A stretch of DNA of 64,000 nt from Symbiodinium sp. CCMP2592 (GCA_905221615.1 CAJNDT010001001.1:2178996-2242995); one strand, 5' to 3'; counted from the stretch's first letter, positions 1-10,095 are shown. The notes: generated by a model from the letters alone, not told the origin. Program-made: numbers and translations.

Positions 1-88
1 AAGCTGTGCCTGGTGTTCCTTCTTCTCGTTCTTGTTTCTTTGTTTCAATTCCTTGATACTGGTCATCCCCGAGGTTCTGCCTCTCCAG

Positions 89-247
89 GAGATTGACTTC
101 AGCTTCCTTGGACCTTTGCCAGAGGCAGATGTGGATGAAAGGCAGGTTCGTCGCGACAACGATCGGCCCGAGCTCATTGCAGACTGCCTTTCAGGGGGGC
201 AGTCTGTGAAGGCCCTCACCTTTGGGGATGGCCCGAAACTTGGATGA
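89..247 (+). CDS. Exon-like island, unrecognised protein, part of the 5' gene
   Basis: An open stretch follows an acceptor-like CTCTCCAG at 81-88 and reads EIDFSFLGPLPEADVDERQV and onward for 52 codons to a TGA at 245-247. The composition is balanced and acidic, as in coding sequence, and unlike the heptamer-rich DNA further along. No domain is recognised. It is probably an internal exon of the gene that continues at 499-1925, with the donor somewhere before the stop. The boundaries are inferred. Confidence 0.4.
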   Translation, partial: EIDFSFLGPLPEADVDERQVRRDNDRPELIADCLSGGQSVKALTFGDGPKLG

Positions 248-498
248 TTAAGGCTGCATGCTTCGGCATGATTCTCGCGGACAGTCCGCGAATCTCCAGA
301 AACTTTGGTTGCAAACCAATCATCACATCATCCTTGCATTTCATCCAAGGAAGACGGTGGAAACGATGCTGCTGAAGTTCTCTGAGGCGAGGAGTGAATC
401 ATGACTTCAAGGAGGGATGGTTCACATAATGTTCTCGAGACCCCATACAGGTTCAATGCCACCACTACACAGTCCACCGGTGCGACGGAGGCTTCCAA

Positions 499-860
499 TT
501 GGCCCAGAGATTGCCCTGCAGCTGCCTGCTCCGGCGAAGCAGCAAGCCCCTCCCCTTGGTGGCAGTGCTGGTGCAGAGCAGCGACATCTTCAAGCTCACG
601 AGCGACTGTTTGGGGAAGATTCTCGCTGCTTACAACACTCAAGTGCGGAAGAACGCCACGAAGACCAGCAAGATCAGAGAGATCGCAAAGCTCGGAATCG
701 TGGAGCAGCACGTTGCCACCCACTATCTGGAGAAAGTGCTCAAGATGTGTGAGGAGCTGGATGAGAGGAGACGCAAGAAAGCATCAGCTGTTCATGCAGA
801 CGACGTGGAGCCAGAGGACGACGAAGATGGTGCCGATGAGGCCAATTGGAAGTTAGCAGT
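499..860 (+). CDS. Exon-like island, charged helical protein segment
   Basis: The frame carries a helical segment from about 577 (SSDIFKLTSDCLGKILAAYN), then a basic patch, then an acidic tail near 800-845 (DVEPEDDEDGADEANWK). This looks like one exon of a helical charged protein. The opposite-strand and other-frame readings over 328-856 have proline/serine-skewed composition and are treated as shadows. No family is recognised. The coding part probably ends near 850, where the reading becomes AT-rich. Confidence 0.5.
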
Positions 861-1049
861 CATGGCAACAACTTTTAAATATACAATTCAATATATTCTG
901 TTGGAAATTCAACGAATCTACGAGAATAGCTCACTGCCATGGAGGAATGAAGTGATTGAACTGCAATGAATCAATGAATGCCAGCATGTTTGCATAGGTG
1001 AAAAAAACGACGGAAGGAATGAATGAATCAATATGGAAGGAATCACGGG

Positions 1050-1140
1050 AGAAAGACGTAAGAACGGAAAGAAGGAAGGAAGCAAGGAAGGAAGGAAGGA
1101 ATCAAGGAACCAAGGAAGGAAGGGAGGAAGGAAACACTGA
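1050..1140. repeat. GGAA/GAAG purine microsatellite
   Basis: An imperfect run of GGAAGGAA-type units on the plus strand gives a purine tract of about 90 bp inside the intron between the 499-860 and 1246-1332 islands. Confidence 0.8.
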
Positions 1141-1245
1141 TGGAATTGATGAAATAAGGGTTCGATGGTGGAATGACCGGGCTAATGTAAGAAGGAATGA
1201 AGGAAGGGCCTGTTCTTTTCAACGAATCACTGAATGCACAGCCAG

Positions 1246-1332
1246 GTGCAGGCCATGCAGCTGGAAGCCGACCCGGCTTGGATTGCCGCGAACGAGTTTC
1301 TCAGGCAGATCGACATCGAGGCACGGTTCTAA
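1246..1332 (+). CDS. Short exon of the 5' gene
   Basis: After an acceptor-like GCCAG at 1241-1245 the frame reads VQAMQLEADPAWIAANEFLR and then QIDIEARF before a TAA at 1330-1332. The amphipathic, acidic composition and position between the two neighbouring islands suggest an exon of the same plus-strand gene. The donor may lie before the stop. Function unknown. Confidence 0.45.
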   Translation: MQAMQLEADPAWIAANEFLRQIDIEARF

Positions 1333-1464
1333 CCTAGTGACTATAGTACCAGTATGTACTACATGTGACGCTGCTTCCAAGTGTTTCTAAAGCAACTTAT
1401 GTAAATTGAGCATAGCACTTCCACTTCTAGCAGCATCGGTTTCATTTGCACACGTCTCCCCCAG

Positions 1465-1719
1465 AGGAAGAGCAGCAGGAGGAGCAGGAGCCAGCAGAGG
1501 CCGCTCAAACTGAGGGCGGAGGTGAGCCAGCGGCGGACAGTGCGGGCGCCGGAGCCCGGGAGGCGGAGAGCCGAAGGCTTCTGGTGAATGCATCTACGAT
1601 CCCGGAGTACCTCAGCACCAAGTATCCGATGCCCGAGGGCATCTCGATGGCTCATGCTGTGACGAAGGACAAGACCTTGCCCCATTTTCAGGCGAGATTG
1701 AGTGCTGGTGTCTTCAAAG
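1465..1719 (+). CDS. Exon with Glu/Gln/Ala-rich start, unrecognised protein
   Basis: The exon begins after a pyrimidine-rich acceptor (CTCCCCCAG, ending 1464). It has a low-complexity EEEQQEEQEPAEAAQ start and then an ordinary globular-looking stretch (NASTIPEYLSTKYPMPEGIS). It ends at AAAG|GCAAGT, a standard GC-type donor. The minus-strand ORFs across the same bases are shadows. This is the best-defined exon of the 5' gene. No domain recognised. Confidence 0.55.
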
Positions 1720-1825
1720 GCAAGTTTCGCGCCATGATTTCAGAATCCAGTTTTTTTTTGGGGCATAGGCTTCTATGAAACATAAACCCGCAATCCATGG
1801 AAGCGTTCCTCTACACAATCTGCAG

Positions 1826-1925
1826 GGGATCCTGTGCTGCCAGCTACAACAGCTCTCTCGAGTCGACGCAGATCGACGAGGCAATCAAGCTCGGATCGCA
1901 AATGGTCCCGCGACATCGATCCCAG
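1826..1925 (+). CDS. Exon of the 5' gene
   Basis: After CTGCAG at 1820-1825 the frame reads GSCAASYNSSLESTQIDEAI and KLGSQMV. The border and composition are exon-like; the 3' border is not clear. It is the last supported exon of the 5' gene before repeat-rich DNA begins. Confidence 0.4.
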
Positions 1926-2269
1926 AGCCAAGCTTACTATATCTGCTGGTGTTGGGCTTCTGATGCAAGCAAGCATCTTGCATCGAACAAGAGACAGAGA
2001 GTCTCTTGAGATCACGTGCTGCAGCAGCCAGAACACACTAGGGCATAAGAACAACACAACTTTGCAGCTGCAGCATGTGTGGGGAGAGGGCCGAAGCATG
2101 TGCGACTCATGCTGCGATGCGACAAAAGAGTGTTTGTGAGTGAGAGCAGTTGAAGCAATCCCCAAGCCGAAGCAGAACCATCTAACGAAGCAGGAGGGAG
2201 GCTGAAGGAGACCAGGTTTGGGCCCCTATGAATTAAGGAATATATCTTAAATCTTACCCTAAAGGTCCA

Positions 2270-2362
2270 AGTAGCTAAGTGGTCCTTACTTCTGGTTTTT
2301 GGTGTTTGAAAAGTCCCCAAAGTCCTATAATAAGGAAGACTTGGACCCTCAGGGTTACTCAG
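2270..2362. mobile_element. Family F inverted-repeat element (copy F6)
   Basis: The ends are an inverted repeat built on AGGTCCAAGT...ACTTGGACCCT. The ends match F1-F5 elsewhere in the window (GGGTCCAAGTA...TTGGACCC). About 90 bp, no coding capacity, MITE-like. Confidence 0.6.
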
Positions 2363-2450
2363 AAGCTCCTTGTCATGTAGGGCAAGGCGGGGTCCTCTTG
2401 GTTCTTGGATCGTCTCCGGGCAACCCTTCATCGTACACCGGGAAACCCAG

Positions 2451-2552
2451 CTTAGTAGCTGAGTGGATACACTTTGCACTTTTTGGGATAGTATTACCCA
2501 CTACAAAACCAAAAGTGTATACTTTTGGGGGCCTATGAACTCAGCAACTAAG
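2451..2552. mobile_element. Family D inverted-repeat element (copy D1) with CCAG target duplication
   Basis: The termini are CTTAGTAGCTGAGT and ACTCAGCAACTAAG. The interior is shared with D2-D4. The element is flanked by a 4-bp direct repeat CCAG (2447-2450 and 2553-2556), consistent with a transposase-made target-site duplication. No ORF. Confidence 0.8.
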
Positions 2553-2922
2553 CCAGCGCAAGCGCTAGAGCCCTAAGCCTCCAAGCCATCCTCGACCCGA
2601 AACCCTCCATCCAGACGGAGGTTGGTTCCTGCAATAGTAAATAGCATTGGGTTCTTGTTATCTAAGGAACTTCACTTAAGTTACGATAGTACGGATCTAT
2701 AGTGCTTAGCATGGTTTCTTGATTTTGGTAACCTAGCTTGAATCCCTTAACAAGAACCCAGGTTGGTTCCATCTTCCTTGATCCCGTCCTTGGTCCGAAT
2801 GGCCGCGAGTCTGCCATTGGTCTCCGGTGTTGGGCTCCTTCAAGATACCGGTTTCTGGAGTTCCATGCGTTAATCCTTTCCCTGTTCCTTAGAAGAACCA
2901 CCACGAACCACAACTTTAATGT

Positions 2923-3019
2923 AGGGGCCTTAATGGTTAGAATAGGGTCTTGGGGGATTGGTTATTATAGATATATAGTATGACATACCCCAAACCCTAT
3001 TCCAATTATTAAGGCCCCT
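2923..3019. mobile_element. Family B inverted-repeat element (copy B1)
   Basis: The left end AGGGGCCTTAATGGTTAGAA pairs with the right end ATTATTAAGGCCCCT. The centre is a short TATA-rich hairpin loop. Family B is the most abundant short element in the window. Confidence 0.75.
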
Positions 3020-3234
3020 CCATTATGCGGTTTTTCTCCGGGGATACTTCAAATCCCAGGTTCCGAAAAGTCGCCACGTTTAAACGAAATGTGGTCCCTA
3101 TAAGAATAAGGATCCTACTTTCCAGGGTATTCTACTAGGGTCCTATTAGGGTCCCCTATGCAAGTCTGTACGCTTCTTTTCTCCTTGGTTTGCTTCAAAC
3201 CCCAGTTGAGGGTCGAAGGTGAGGGTGGAGGGTT

Positions 3235-3310
3235 GGGACTTAGGGTTTCTTGAACCCTAAACCCTAAACCCTAAACCCTGAAAGGGCGTTTAGGGTTTGG
3301 GGTTTAGGAG
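3235..3310. repeat. Degenerate TTTAGGG/CCCTAAA telomere-like tract
   Basis: Several CCCTAAA heptamers are followed directly by GGGTTTAGGG units in the opposite orientation. The tract is interstitial, not a chromosome end, because unique and repeat DNA lies on both sides. Confidence 0.8.
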
Positions 3311-3876
3311 CTTAGCTCTGTTCACATTGGGGCTCTAGGTGCTCCTCGAAGTAGGGGTTCTAGAAGACTTACTGCAAAGCTTCGAATCTGCTTAGAATAG
3401 AATTTGGGGGTATGTGGTGGGTTTGGGATATATCTCATAGGTTGGAAGGTCTAGGCATTAGGGCTTGGGGTTGTGTGCTGTGTGTGAGTCCTGTTTCCCG
3501 TTTGGGGGGTGGGGTTGTGATTTCGGTGTTTTTGGTTTGGTGTTTTTTGAACTTTCGGCAATGTTTTGGATTAGGCTTTGGAGTTTACGCACTTCGGGGC
3601 CTTTGGGTTTCATGTGGGGGCTCCTAGACCTCAACCTGTACACTTAAGCCCTTCAGCCTAAACCCTATAGACCCTCAAAAACCCTCTGGACCCTAAGCCC
3701 TAAACCACAAACCCTATAGCCTAAAGCTTTGGACCATCAAGCCCAAGCCCCAGACCCCAAAAACCTGTTAAAACCCTAACCCCTTAACCCCTAAACGCTA
3801 TAGACCCTACACCCGAACCCCAAGCCCTAAGCGCCAAGACAACCCCTAAACCCGACCCTAAACCTTCAATTCCCAG

Positions 3877-3950
3877 GCGCTCTACGCAGACGAAACGCCG
3901 AGTTCAAGGAAGATGGTCGAGAATACGAGGACAATGGCGATGAGCTCAAG
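3877..3950 (+). CDS. Short exon-like island
   Basis: A TTCCCAG acceptor at 3870-3876 is followed by a frame reading ALRRRNAEFKEDGREYEDNG and DELKF, which is charged and clearly unlike the flanking CCCTAAA repeats. A comparable ALRRRN string can be read near 42915. Function unknown. Confidence 0.45.
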
Positions 3951-4057
3951 TTTACCCTTAGACGACAGGGGCTCCTTTAAAGGGAGCTAGAAGGCTACCT
4001 TTAAGGGGTTCCTTTAAGGGATCTGTAGGGTTTTAGGGTTTGGGGCTTGGGGTTTAG

Positions 4058-4153
4058 GTTGATCATATAAATCCTGCATTACCTTAAGGACCCTAAACTA
4101 TGAGAATAATGGCATCTTCTTATTCTGGGTCATGCAGGATTCATATCACCAAC
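4058..4153. mobile_element. Family C inverted-repeat element (copy C1)
   Basis: The left end GTTGATCATATAAATCCTGC pairs with the right end GCAGGATTCATATCACCAAC. It has the same termini as C2, C3 and C4; about 96 bp with no ORF. Confidence 0.75.
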
Positions 4154-4513
4154 AGTACCAAAGCCTGCAAATGTGTAGGGTCCGGATAAAGTTTTGTTTA
4201 AGGTTTACATTAAGAACCTAGACAAAAGCAGGTAAAGGCAGTTTAGGTAGGGTTGAGCGAGAAGCAGGGTTCTCATCTTGGTAGGTGTTTCGGTGCGCCT
4301 TTTTTCCCTTTTGTGGTCTTCGGTTCCTTATAAGATTAGTTCTCCAAAACCAAACTTTTGAACTTGTTGGGTTCTTATAGTTCAGACTACTACTGACAGT
4401 TTAGCCTTTTGTTTTTGTGGCTTATTTGCAAAGCCGGTAAAAATACCCAATGCCACAACAAGAGCCCTGTTTATTCCTAGGTTTCTAAGGTTCCCGTTTG
4501 GGTAGGTCCTACG

Positions 4514-4610
4514 GTTGATGATATAAATCCTGCATTACCTTAAGGACCCTGAACTATGGGAATTATGGTATATTCCTTATTATGGGTCATGCTGGATTTA
4601 TATCATCAAC
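4514..4610. mobile_element. Family C inverted-repeat element (copy C2)
   Basis: GTTGATGATATAAATCC at the left is the inverted match of GGATTTATATCATCAAC at the right (17 of 17). The preceding TACG and following AGTA extend the inverted symmetry. Closely related to C1, 360 bp upstream. Confidence 0.85.
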
Positions 4611-5104
4611 AGTATCGAACATCAAACGACAGTCGCACTATGGGCCCGAAGCCCTAAACCAGAACCTCCATTAAACCCGAGACCCTAAACGTAGCTGTAG
4701 TTATGAACTCTCGAGTTCCATTTTATGACCCTTTCCTTTAAAGACCTTAATCTTCGGATCCTTATGACAATTCTTACTCAGGTCAAGTGTAGAAGAAAAC
4801 AAAGAAACTATCGGCAAAGAAGCCCTAAACCCTGAACCCCAAAAGCCCACGCACTAGAACCCAAAAGAGCCTAAAACATCACAATTGTGTGTGTGTGTGT
4901 GTGTGTCTGATACCTTCGAAACCGACCCTAAATCCAAAGCCCGAAACCCTTTCAAACCCAAATCCTAAACCCCAAAACCCTAAACCCTAAACCTTAAGTC
5001 CTGTTATCCCTAATCCCCAGATCCCCACCAGACCAAACCGTAAATCCCCCAACAAGAAGCCCGCGTCTGGGAACCCAACCCTCAACCCCAAAATCCTGCA
5101 ACCC

Positions 5105-5213
5105 TTAAAGGGAACTCCAGAAAGTTGGAATATGGTTTCAGGGTAGGATACCTTATAACTTACCATAAAGAGTTTAGGATAATCATATTCCAACTTTCTG
5201 GCTTTTACTTTAT
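5105..5213. mobile_element. Family K inverted-repeat element (copy K1)
   Basis: CCAGAAAGTTGGAATATG at the left is a perfect inverted match of CATATTCCAACTTTCTGG at the right. It is nearly identical along its whole length to K2 at 51611-51719 (about 4 differences in roughly 100 bases by eye), so one of them moved recently. Confidence 0.85.
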
Positions 5214-5837
5214 TTAAACCCCCAAAACCCCTAAACCCTGAAGGCTTCGAATCCCAGAATCCTCAGGCGATTCGAAGCCTAGCAACGCGCAGAGGGGCCT
5301 TCTGATCGTGAGCACAGAAAATCCTTAAAGTAACCCTTACCTGGGGATCCCAAAACCTACCGTTTTAAGGATACGACCCTCCAAATAAGGGGTCATAACC
5401 CACTTTTTTGTAGGGTTTGGGGTCACAGGTAAAGGAATCCGAAACCCGCACAGGAAGCCTTTGAAGGAACCCCAAACCCGTAAAGGAGTCCGTAAAGGCA
5501 CCCTGAATCCTTACAGGAGCCCTTAAGGGAACCCTTGACCAGTACGGCAACCCTTAAAGGAATCCTTAAAGGAACCCGAAACCCTAAACCCTACTCTGAC
5601 CATTAAGGCGCCTATACTATAGAACCCAGGGTTTAGGGTTATAGATCCCTCTGAGGAACCCTTTAAAGGGAACCCTGCTGTAGAGGAACAAGGGCACCTT
5701 AAACCCGAAACCCTAAACCTTAAGCCCCAAACCCCCCAAAAACCCAAACCCTTGAGCACAAAACCCTCAACCTCTAAACTCTAAAAGCCTTAAAACCCTA
5801 AAACCCTAAACCTGCAAACCTTCAAAAAACGAAAACC

Positions 5838-5932
5838 TGCTGGGGAGGACCATCCTCGTGAAGCTTATGGAGCGGTGTCCCATGCGCAAACGCGACACCT
5901 TCGAGGCGGTGATGGGGCCTTGTGAGGCTTTG
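5838..5932 (+). CDS. Short exon-like island
   Basis: Between two telomere-like tracts one frame reads LLGRTILVKLMERCPMRKRD and TFEAVMGPCE. The island is GC-richer than its surroundings and free of heptamers. Splice borders are not certain and no family is recognised. Confidence 0.4.
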
Positions 5933-5934
5933 GG

Positions 5935-6075
5935 TTATGGGGTTAGGGGTTCAGGGTTTAGGTTAGGAGTTTAGAGATTTAGGGGTTTAGGGATTTAGGG
6001 TTTAGGGTTTGATGTTTGTTGTCGGGGGGTTTGGGTTTTGGTCTTGAGTCTTGTAGGGTTTAGGGTTTGGGCTTG
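5935..6075. repeat. Telomere-like TTTAGGG tract
   Basis: A dense run of GGGTTTAGGG-type units, imperfect and interrupted, directly downstream of the 5838-5932 island. Probably intronic. Confidence 0.75.
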
Positions 6076-6436
6076 TGCACCGATGGGGTGTTTGTTGTTG
6101 GGGGCTTTGGGGCCTCGTGAGCCCCAAATAACCTACATTTTTCAGGTTCCCTATCATGATTTCCTCATATCAGCCCTTAAAAGGTAGGTTATTGGGGTCT
6201 AGGTAGGGCTTACGAAGTTTAGGTCATCCTCGAAGCTCACAACTTGATGAAGGACCCGTGAGAACTTGAGTCCAGTAAGGACATGCGCACGAGGCCGGCC
6301 CAACGACAGCAATGGCAAAGATCCTGGAAGACTCTTATACAGCAACTTAAAATCCTGCATATACCCCGAAACATGTCATCGAACCCTGATATAACCCCTT
6401 AATGGACCCCAGTATCCCAAACGATTGCAAACTGCC

Positions 6437-6563
6437 AATGATTTAAAACCCTTGAGGTTCTCCGGCAGTACCCTTTTGCCCAGTTTGTTTTGTCGTCCCC
6501 TGTGTTAAAGCCGAATATTGGAAAAAGGGCCCCCTCATTGTTAATGAGGCTACTCGGGAACCA
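6437..6563. mobile_element. Family H inverted-repeat element (degenerate copy H1)
   Basis: The left end GGTTCTCCGGCAGTACCC pairs imperfectly with the right end GAGGCTACTCGGGAACC. The CCCTTTTGCCC and AAAAGGGCCCC arms inside also pair. Related to H3 at 40284-40391. Confidence 0.55.
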
Positions 6564-7092
6564 AGAAAACCCTCTTGTCCTGGAAGACTTAATCCTTATG
6601 ATGCTCAAAATTGGAGAAGCTGTAGACCCTCCCTTTAAACCCTCTAAGCATTTATGAATTGCTCTGAACTCTTTACACTCTGACCCTTCAAACTGCTTAT
6701 TCTACGCTCTCTCTAAGCCCCATTAACCCTGAAAACCCGCCTCTCCTGGAAGACTCTCTGCTCCCTTCTACTCTCTGGGACCGTCAACAATGGCGTCGTT
6801 TGGATGCCAGGGCCTCAAGAGTTGGGTTTGGGGTTTAGTGCACCTTTGAGGTTTCTGTAAGGTTCCCTATACGCAGTGTTCTTTGGGGTACCTTCGAGGG
6901 CTCTAACATGTTCGTTAAAGGGGTCTTGTTCGAGTACTGTCAGGGGGTGGATGATGCCCCCCAAGGATTCTTTAGGGTATTTAAAACGGTTCTATCATGT
7001 TCCTCCAAGGCTTCTGCGAGGTGTTGTATCAGGGCCTAGAGGGCTGGGTTTGGGGTTCCAAAAAGTTTGGGTTCTGTGTATTATACAATATC

Positions 7093-7140
7093 CATATATA
7101 TATATATATATATATAATGTGTATCTATATATATATATAT
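7093..7140. repeat. TA microsatellite
   Basis: Two runs of alternating TA separated by TGTGTATC. One of at least seven TA-rich microsatellites in the window. Confidence 0.85.
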
Positions 7141-7184
7141 GCATACTTGGACTTTGGATGCGTTCAGTGATCGGCGCGGGCTAA

Positions 7185-7745
7185 TTAGCTTGCAAGGGTT
7201 GCCCGCATCGTCCGGAACGGGATGCTCAGTGGGCTGGCCCAGAAGCTTGCTGCAGCGTGTAGTTGCGGCCTGTGCCCTTGTAGGGTTGCCGCCCACACTT
7301 GCTGGAGTTCCGTAGGCACAAAGGACCAGAGTCTGGTGCTCACGGCCAAGTCATCGATGCTGCAACTACCTTTGTACCACTCGGCTTCCCAGTCACAAGG
7401 TAGGTGTACATGCGGCATCTCAGGGTCTCGTGAGGAGGGATTGAGGAGAGAAGATTGTCCCAGTCGAAGTCCACGAGGTTGCAGTCCGCGAAGTGCGAAG
7501 CATCTGTCGGTCGCCGCCTGCTGAGCAGCGTCACTTGGCGAGGGCGGCGGCCATGGATGTTCTCGGAGGTCGTTAAGGTTGTCTGACACAAGCCGAAAGG
7601 TGTCCGCGGTCCACGCATCATCCAGGAGCTCGGTGAAGACCTCTTGAATCTCACCCTGCAACTTCTGCAGGACGTGGTCAATCTCCTCGGGGTAGAGCGG
7701 CTGCGTGTTGAGAATGTGCCGAGTCTGTGGAGAGTCCACGGCCAA
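7185..7745 (-). CDS. Minus-strand coding island, 186 codons, unrecognised
   Basis: A continuous minus-strand frame reads, near its start, TQPLYPEEIDHVLQKLQGEI and then a helical, acidic stretch containing TELLDDAWTADTFRLVSDNL. After a Pro-rich linker it continues to the C-terminal part containing EAEWYKGSCSIDDLAVSTRL. Composition is convincing for real protein, at least in the first 75 codons. No ATG begins the frame (TTG at 7745), so the true start or an acceptor lies near there. A second minus frame (about 7340-7500) is also open, so an intron or frameshift inside is possible. The next island (7747) runs the opposite way. Confidence 0.5.
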   Translation of the reverse strand: MAVDSPQTRHILNTQPLYPEEIDHVLQKLQGEIQEVFTELLDDAWTADTFRLVSDNLNDLREHPWPPPSPSDAAQQAATDRCFALRGLQPRGLRLGQSSLLNPSSRDPEMPHVHLPCDWEAEWYKGSCSIDDLAVSTRLWSFVPTELQQVWAATLQGHRPQLHAAASFWASPLSIPFRTMRATLAS

Positions 7746-7746
7746 G

Positions 7747-7881
7747 ATGCACTGGTATCAGTTCCGCAGCTTCGCAGGCTTCATGAAGAAGCAGGGCCTG
7801 GTGGAGGACTTCTCGAACCCCGCCAACCGGCTCAAGGACAAGAAGCTCCTGGACAGGTTTTACCAGCACCTGGAAGAGTAG
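7747..7881 (+). CDS. Exon encoding a 44-residue basic C-terminal segment
   Basis: From ATG at 7747 the frame reads MHWYQFRSFAGFMKKQGLVE and later NPANRLKDKKLLDRFYQHLE, ending in TAG at 7879-7881. The aromatic and charged composition is typical of a folded domain. It could be the last exon of a plus-strand gene whose upstream exon overlaps the minus-strand island, or a first exon with a start at the ATG. Family not recognised. Confidence 0.5.
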   Translation: MHWYQFRSFAGFMKKQGLVEDFSNPANRLKDKKLLDRFYQHLEE

Positions 7882-8041
7882 CGGGTACATAATTGAGATA
7901 AGGTTCGTTATCAAGGGTTGATCACCTTATTTGGTTTAGTGTGCCAGGTCTAGGTGAAAGTGCACAGCCAGTTTTCACTTTATTCGGATCAGACAGGACG
8001 AGACGTGCCGGGGAAGCAAGTTCAAGCCTGGTGCAATCCAA

Positions 8042-8440
8042 ATGCAAAGCAGAAGCATGGTTGTGCTAGCGCAAGTTCTCCTGCCGAAATACCTTGAAGG
8101 CTCCACGAAGAACCGCAAGACCACCACCCGCAAGATCGTAGCATACATCCGGGACCTTGGCAAGACGGCCGCAGAAAAGCGAGCCATTGAGGGAGAGAGC
8201 CTCCCACCGCTTGGCAAAGAGGTGGGCAGCTGCGCAGCTAATGTCTACCCACAAGCCTGGCAAGTCAAGATCCTGGCCAAGAAGATTGGGGGCCTTGTAA
8301 ATATTGCTCCTCAGAATGAGCTCGACTACATGGCCCAGCGCCTCGCAAAGTACAAGGCCTTCAGCCTCGCTTGGTTGTTCTGCATGCAGACAACCGAGTG
8401 CCTGGGCATCGCCCACAAGCTGGCCGCTTGCTCTGACTAG
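8042..8440 (+). CDS. Plus-strand coding island, 132 codons, unrecognised
   Basis: The frame opens with MQSRSMVVLAQVLLPKYLEG, continues through the basic stretch KNRKTTTRKIVAYIRDLGKT and ends CLGIAHKLAACSD before TAG at 8438-8440. No heptamer repeats occur inside. The minus-strand ORF over the same bases is a shadow. It probably belongs with the 7747 and 8571 islands to one plus-strand gene; spacing of about 130-160 nt suggests introns. Confidence 0.55.
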   Translation: MQSRSMVVLAQVLLPKYLEGSTKNRKTTTRKIVAYIRDLGKTAAEKRAIEGESLPPLGKEVGSCAANVYPQAWQVKILAKKIGGLVNIAPQNELDYMAQRLAKYKAFSLAWLFCMQTTECLGIAHKLAACSD

Positions 8441-8570
8441 GGGGTTTTCCACCTCGTCCTGTTATAAGGTCATTACACTCTAGTTTTTGACCTTATTTGA
8501 AGGTTTTTCCCGCTAATTCTTGATCACTTCGTAGTTGCTTCCGTCAGGTCGTGAACCGGACCCTGCACTG

Positions 8571-8925
8571 AGACGAGGACGAAGAAACCTATTGCTTCGT
8601 TCCAACCGGTGTGGCCCCCAAGAAAACCGAGAAATCGAAGCGAATATCGAGGGGCTACTTCATCAGTCGTAAGTACCTGTCCAAGTCGTGGTCCCAGCAA
8701 TTCGAGCAGTACATGCTCAGCGACTGGCCGATGCTGGTGAAGTATCAAGGCTTAGGCACTGGAGGGGCAACCTTGAGCCCACCGGCGAGGAACGATGGCG
8801 AGGTTGCTCCCTTCCTGAGCATCGACTACGACGTCTTCAGGAAAGGTATCAACAAAACGGGCAAAGCGACCTCAACCGAGATCAGGGGTGCTGCCGAGGC
8901 CTACTTGTTGGAAGACCCGGCAATA
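8571..8925 (+). CDS. Plus-strand exon, unrecognised protein
   Basis: Reads from DEDEETYCFVPTGVAPKKTE through RGYFISRKYLSKSWSQQFEQ and ends near AAEAYLLEDPA. The reading then runs into an ACATACATATATATA microsatellite, which marks the start of an intron. An acidic start, a basic patch and a globular-looking middle make this one of the better coding islands. Donor unclear. Confidence 0.55.
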
Positions 8926-8929
8926 TACA

Positions 8930-10095
8930 CATACATATATATAAGGCTGCTTGCAAGGTTCTTCAAGGGTTTTAACGGAGGGTCTGCTGGGTTTCGGGTT
9001 TAAGGTTGAAGCTTTCGGACTCTTGGCGGAGGGCTGAGGGCTACTCAGGCCTTTAGCGCTTGAAGTACATGTTGGGTCGTATGGTTAGAGTTTCGAAAAG
9101 GGTTCGAATAGGGTTCCATACAGGTTTAGGGCGTAGAGTGTAGGGTTTAGGGCTAAGGCGCACTGTTTTTGTTTGTTGCGGAATGCAACAGAGTGTTGCA
9201 AGACTGATAGGGATGTGTTGTATAGGATTTCTTCACGCGTTGTTTGTGATTTCGTTCGGGTTCTACATGGTCTTACAACTTTGTGTTAGTACGGATTTTA
9301 CAGTAGAGCAGACTGTTGTCTTTAGAGTTTAAGGTGTGCGGGTTTAAAGGCTCAGGGTGCAGGTGTTAGGGTTTAAGGTTTAGGAAGTGGGCATGTCGGA
9401 TTTAGGATTTAGGGTTGATGATTTCAGCAGTTTTCCAGTAGCACCCTTTTGCCCATGTTTGCCGGGCGAGTCTCCTTCTGAACGTGGACCAAACTGAACA
9501 AACGGACAAGCAATACCCTGTGGTTAAAGGCATAGTAACTATCGGGAACCTTATTCATGTGAGCACACATGATTGGATCAGGAGTTTTAAACATAATCTT
9601 CGCGAATGAAACGGTAGGCCTTTCCATGCATTCCCCCTCGTACACTATGAGCGAGTATTTCGAAAAGTGTGTCCTCCTTCCGTATCAAAGGGATACCGGG
9701 GAGTAGCTGTCAACATTAGGGTCACTTTTTGGCTCATTATTATAATACGGCATCTATTATTTAGGATACCCAATTCCAAGGCCTAAACCCTTACCCCCAA
9801 GCATCACGCAGGCTTTTAGTCTCCAGATTGGCCACATCTGTCCCTTCCAGCAAGGATCACAGCCAAGGGAGGAGACTAGGTTTCGGGATGTGGGATCTAG
9901 GGTCGTTTGGCACGGATTTGGGGTTTGGGGATTGTTTATGCGGGCCCAGACCCTAAGGCTAGCTCTCCCGCGATGTCTGGGTAACCTAGCCGCTCTTTAA
10001 TCTCGAATTGTCAACGTCGGGATTCTTAGCAGGAGGGAATGGGGCCCGGACATTGAGGTTCATTGGGTTGTTAAGGTTAAAGCTTAAAATCACAA
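8930..10095. other. Repeat-rich non-coding stretch
   Basis: TTTAGGG-type heptamers (9120-9160, 9300-9420), a partial family H element beginning near 9426, and a truncated family A element (9702-9773). No coding sequence is supported. Confidence 0.5.
9702..9773. mobile_element. Family A element, truncated copy
   Basis: Contains the family A left arm (AGCTGTCAACATTAGGGTC) and middle (TTATAATACGGCATCTATTA) but the right terminal repeat is missing or eroded. Confidence 0.55.

Larger units (their letters stand above)
1940..3870. other. Repeat-rich non-coding stretch
   Basis: Contains inverted-repeat elements of families F (2270-2362), D (2451-2552) and B (2923-3019), a degenerate family G copy (about 3056-3165), and telomere-like heptamers at 3235-3310 and from 3650 to 3860. 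No supportable coding sequence was seen; ORFs at 3412-3647 are G/T-rich readings of repeat DNA. Confidence 0.6.
3960..5835. other. Repeat-rich non-coding stretch
   Basis: Holds two family C elements (4058-4153, 4514-4610), a short GT microsatellite near 4886-4905, a family K element (5105-5213), a degenerate P-like inverted repeat (about 5340-5425) and many CCCTAAA-type heptamers with AAGGAACCC-type filler between 5440 and 5835. No coding sequence was supported. Confidence 0.6.
6080..7180. other. Repeat-rich non-coding stretch
   Basis: Includes a family P-like inverted repeat (about 6120-6215), a short open patch at 6225-6270 that ends at once, a family H-like inverted repeat (about 6437-6563), TC-rich filler and a TA microsatellite (7093-7140). 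No gene was supported. Confidence 0.5.

Noticed and set aside
1998..2479. Minus ORFs 1773-2165 and 2012-2479
   Set aside because: Ser/Leu/Pro-biased readings crossing a short inverted-repeat element, with no border or motif.
3235..3310. Chromosome end / true telomere
   Set aside because: Heptamers are degenerate, occur in both orientations and are embedded in ordinary sequence throughout the window.
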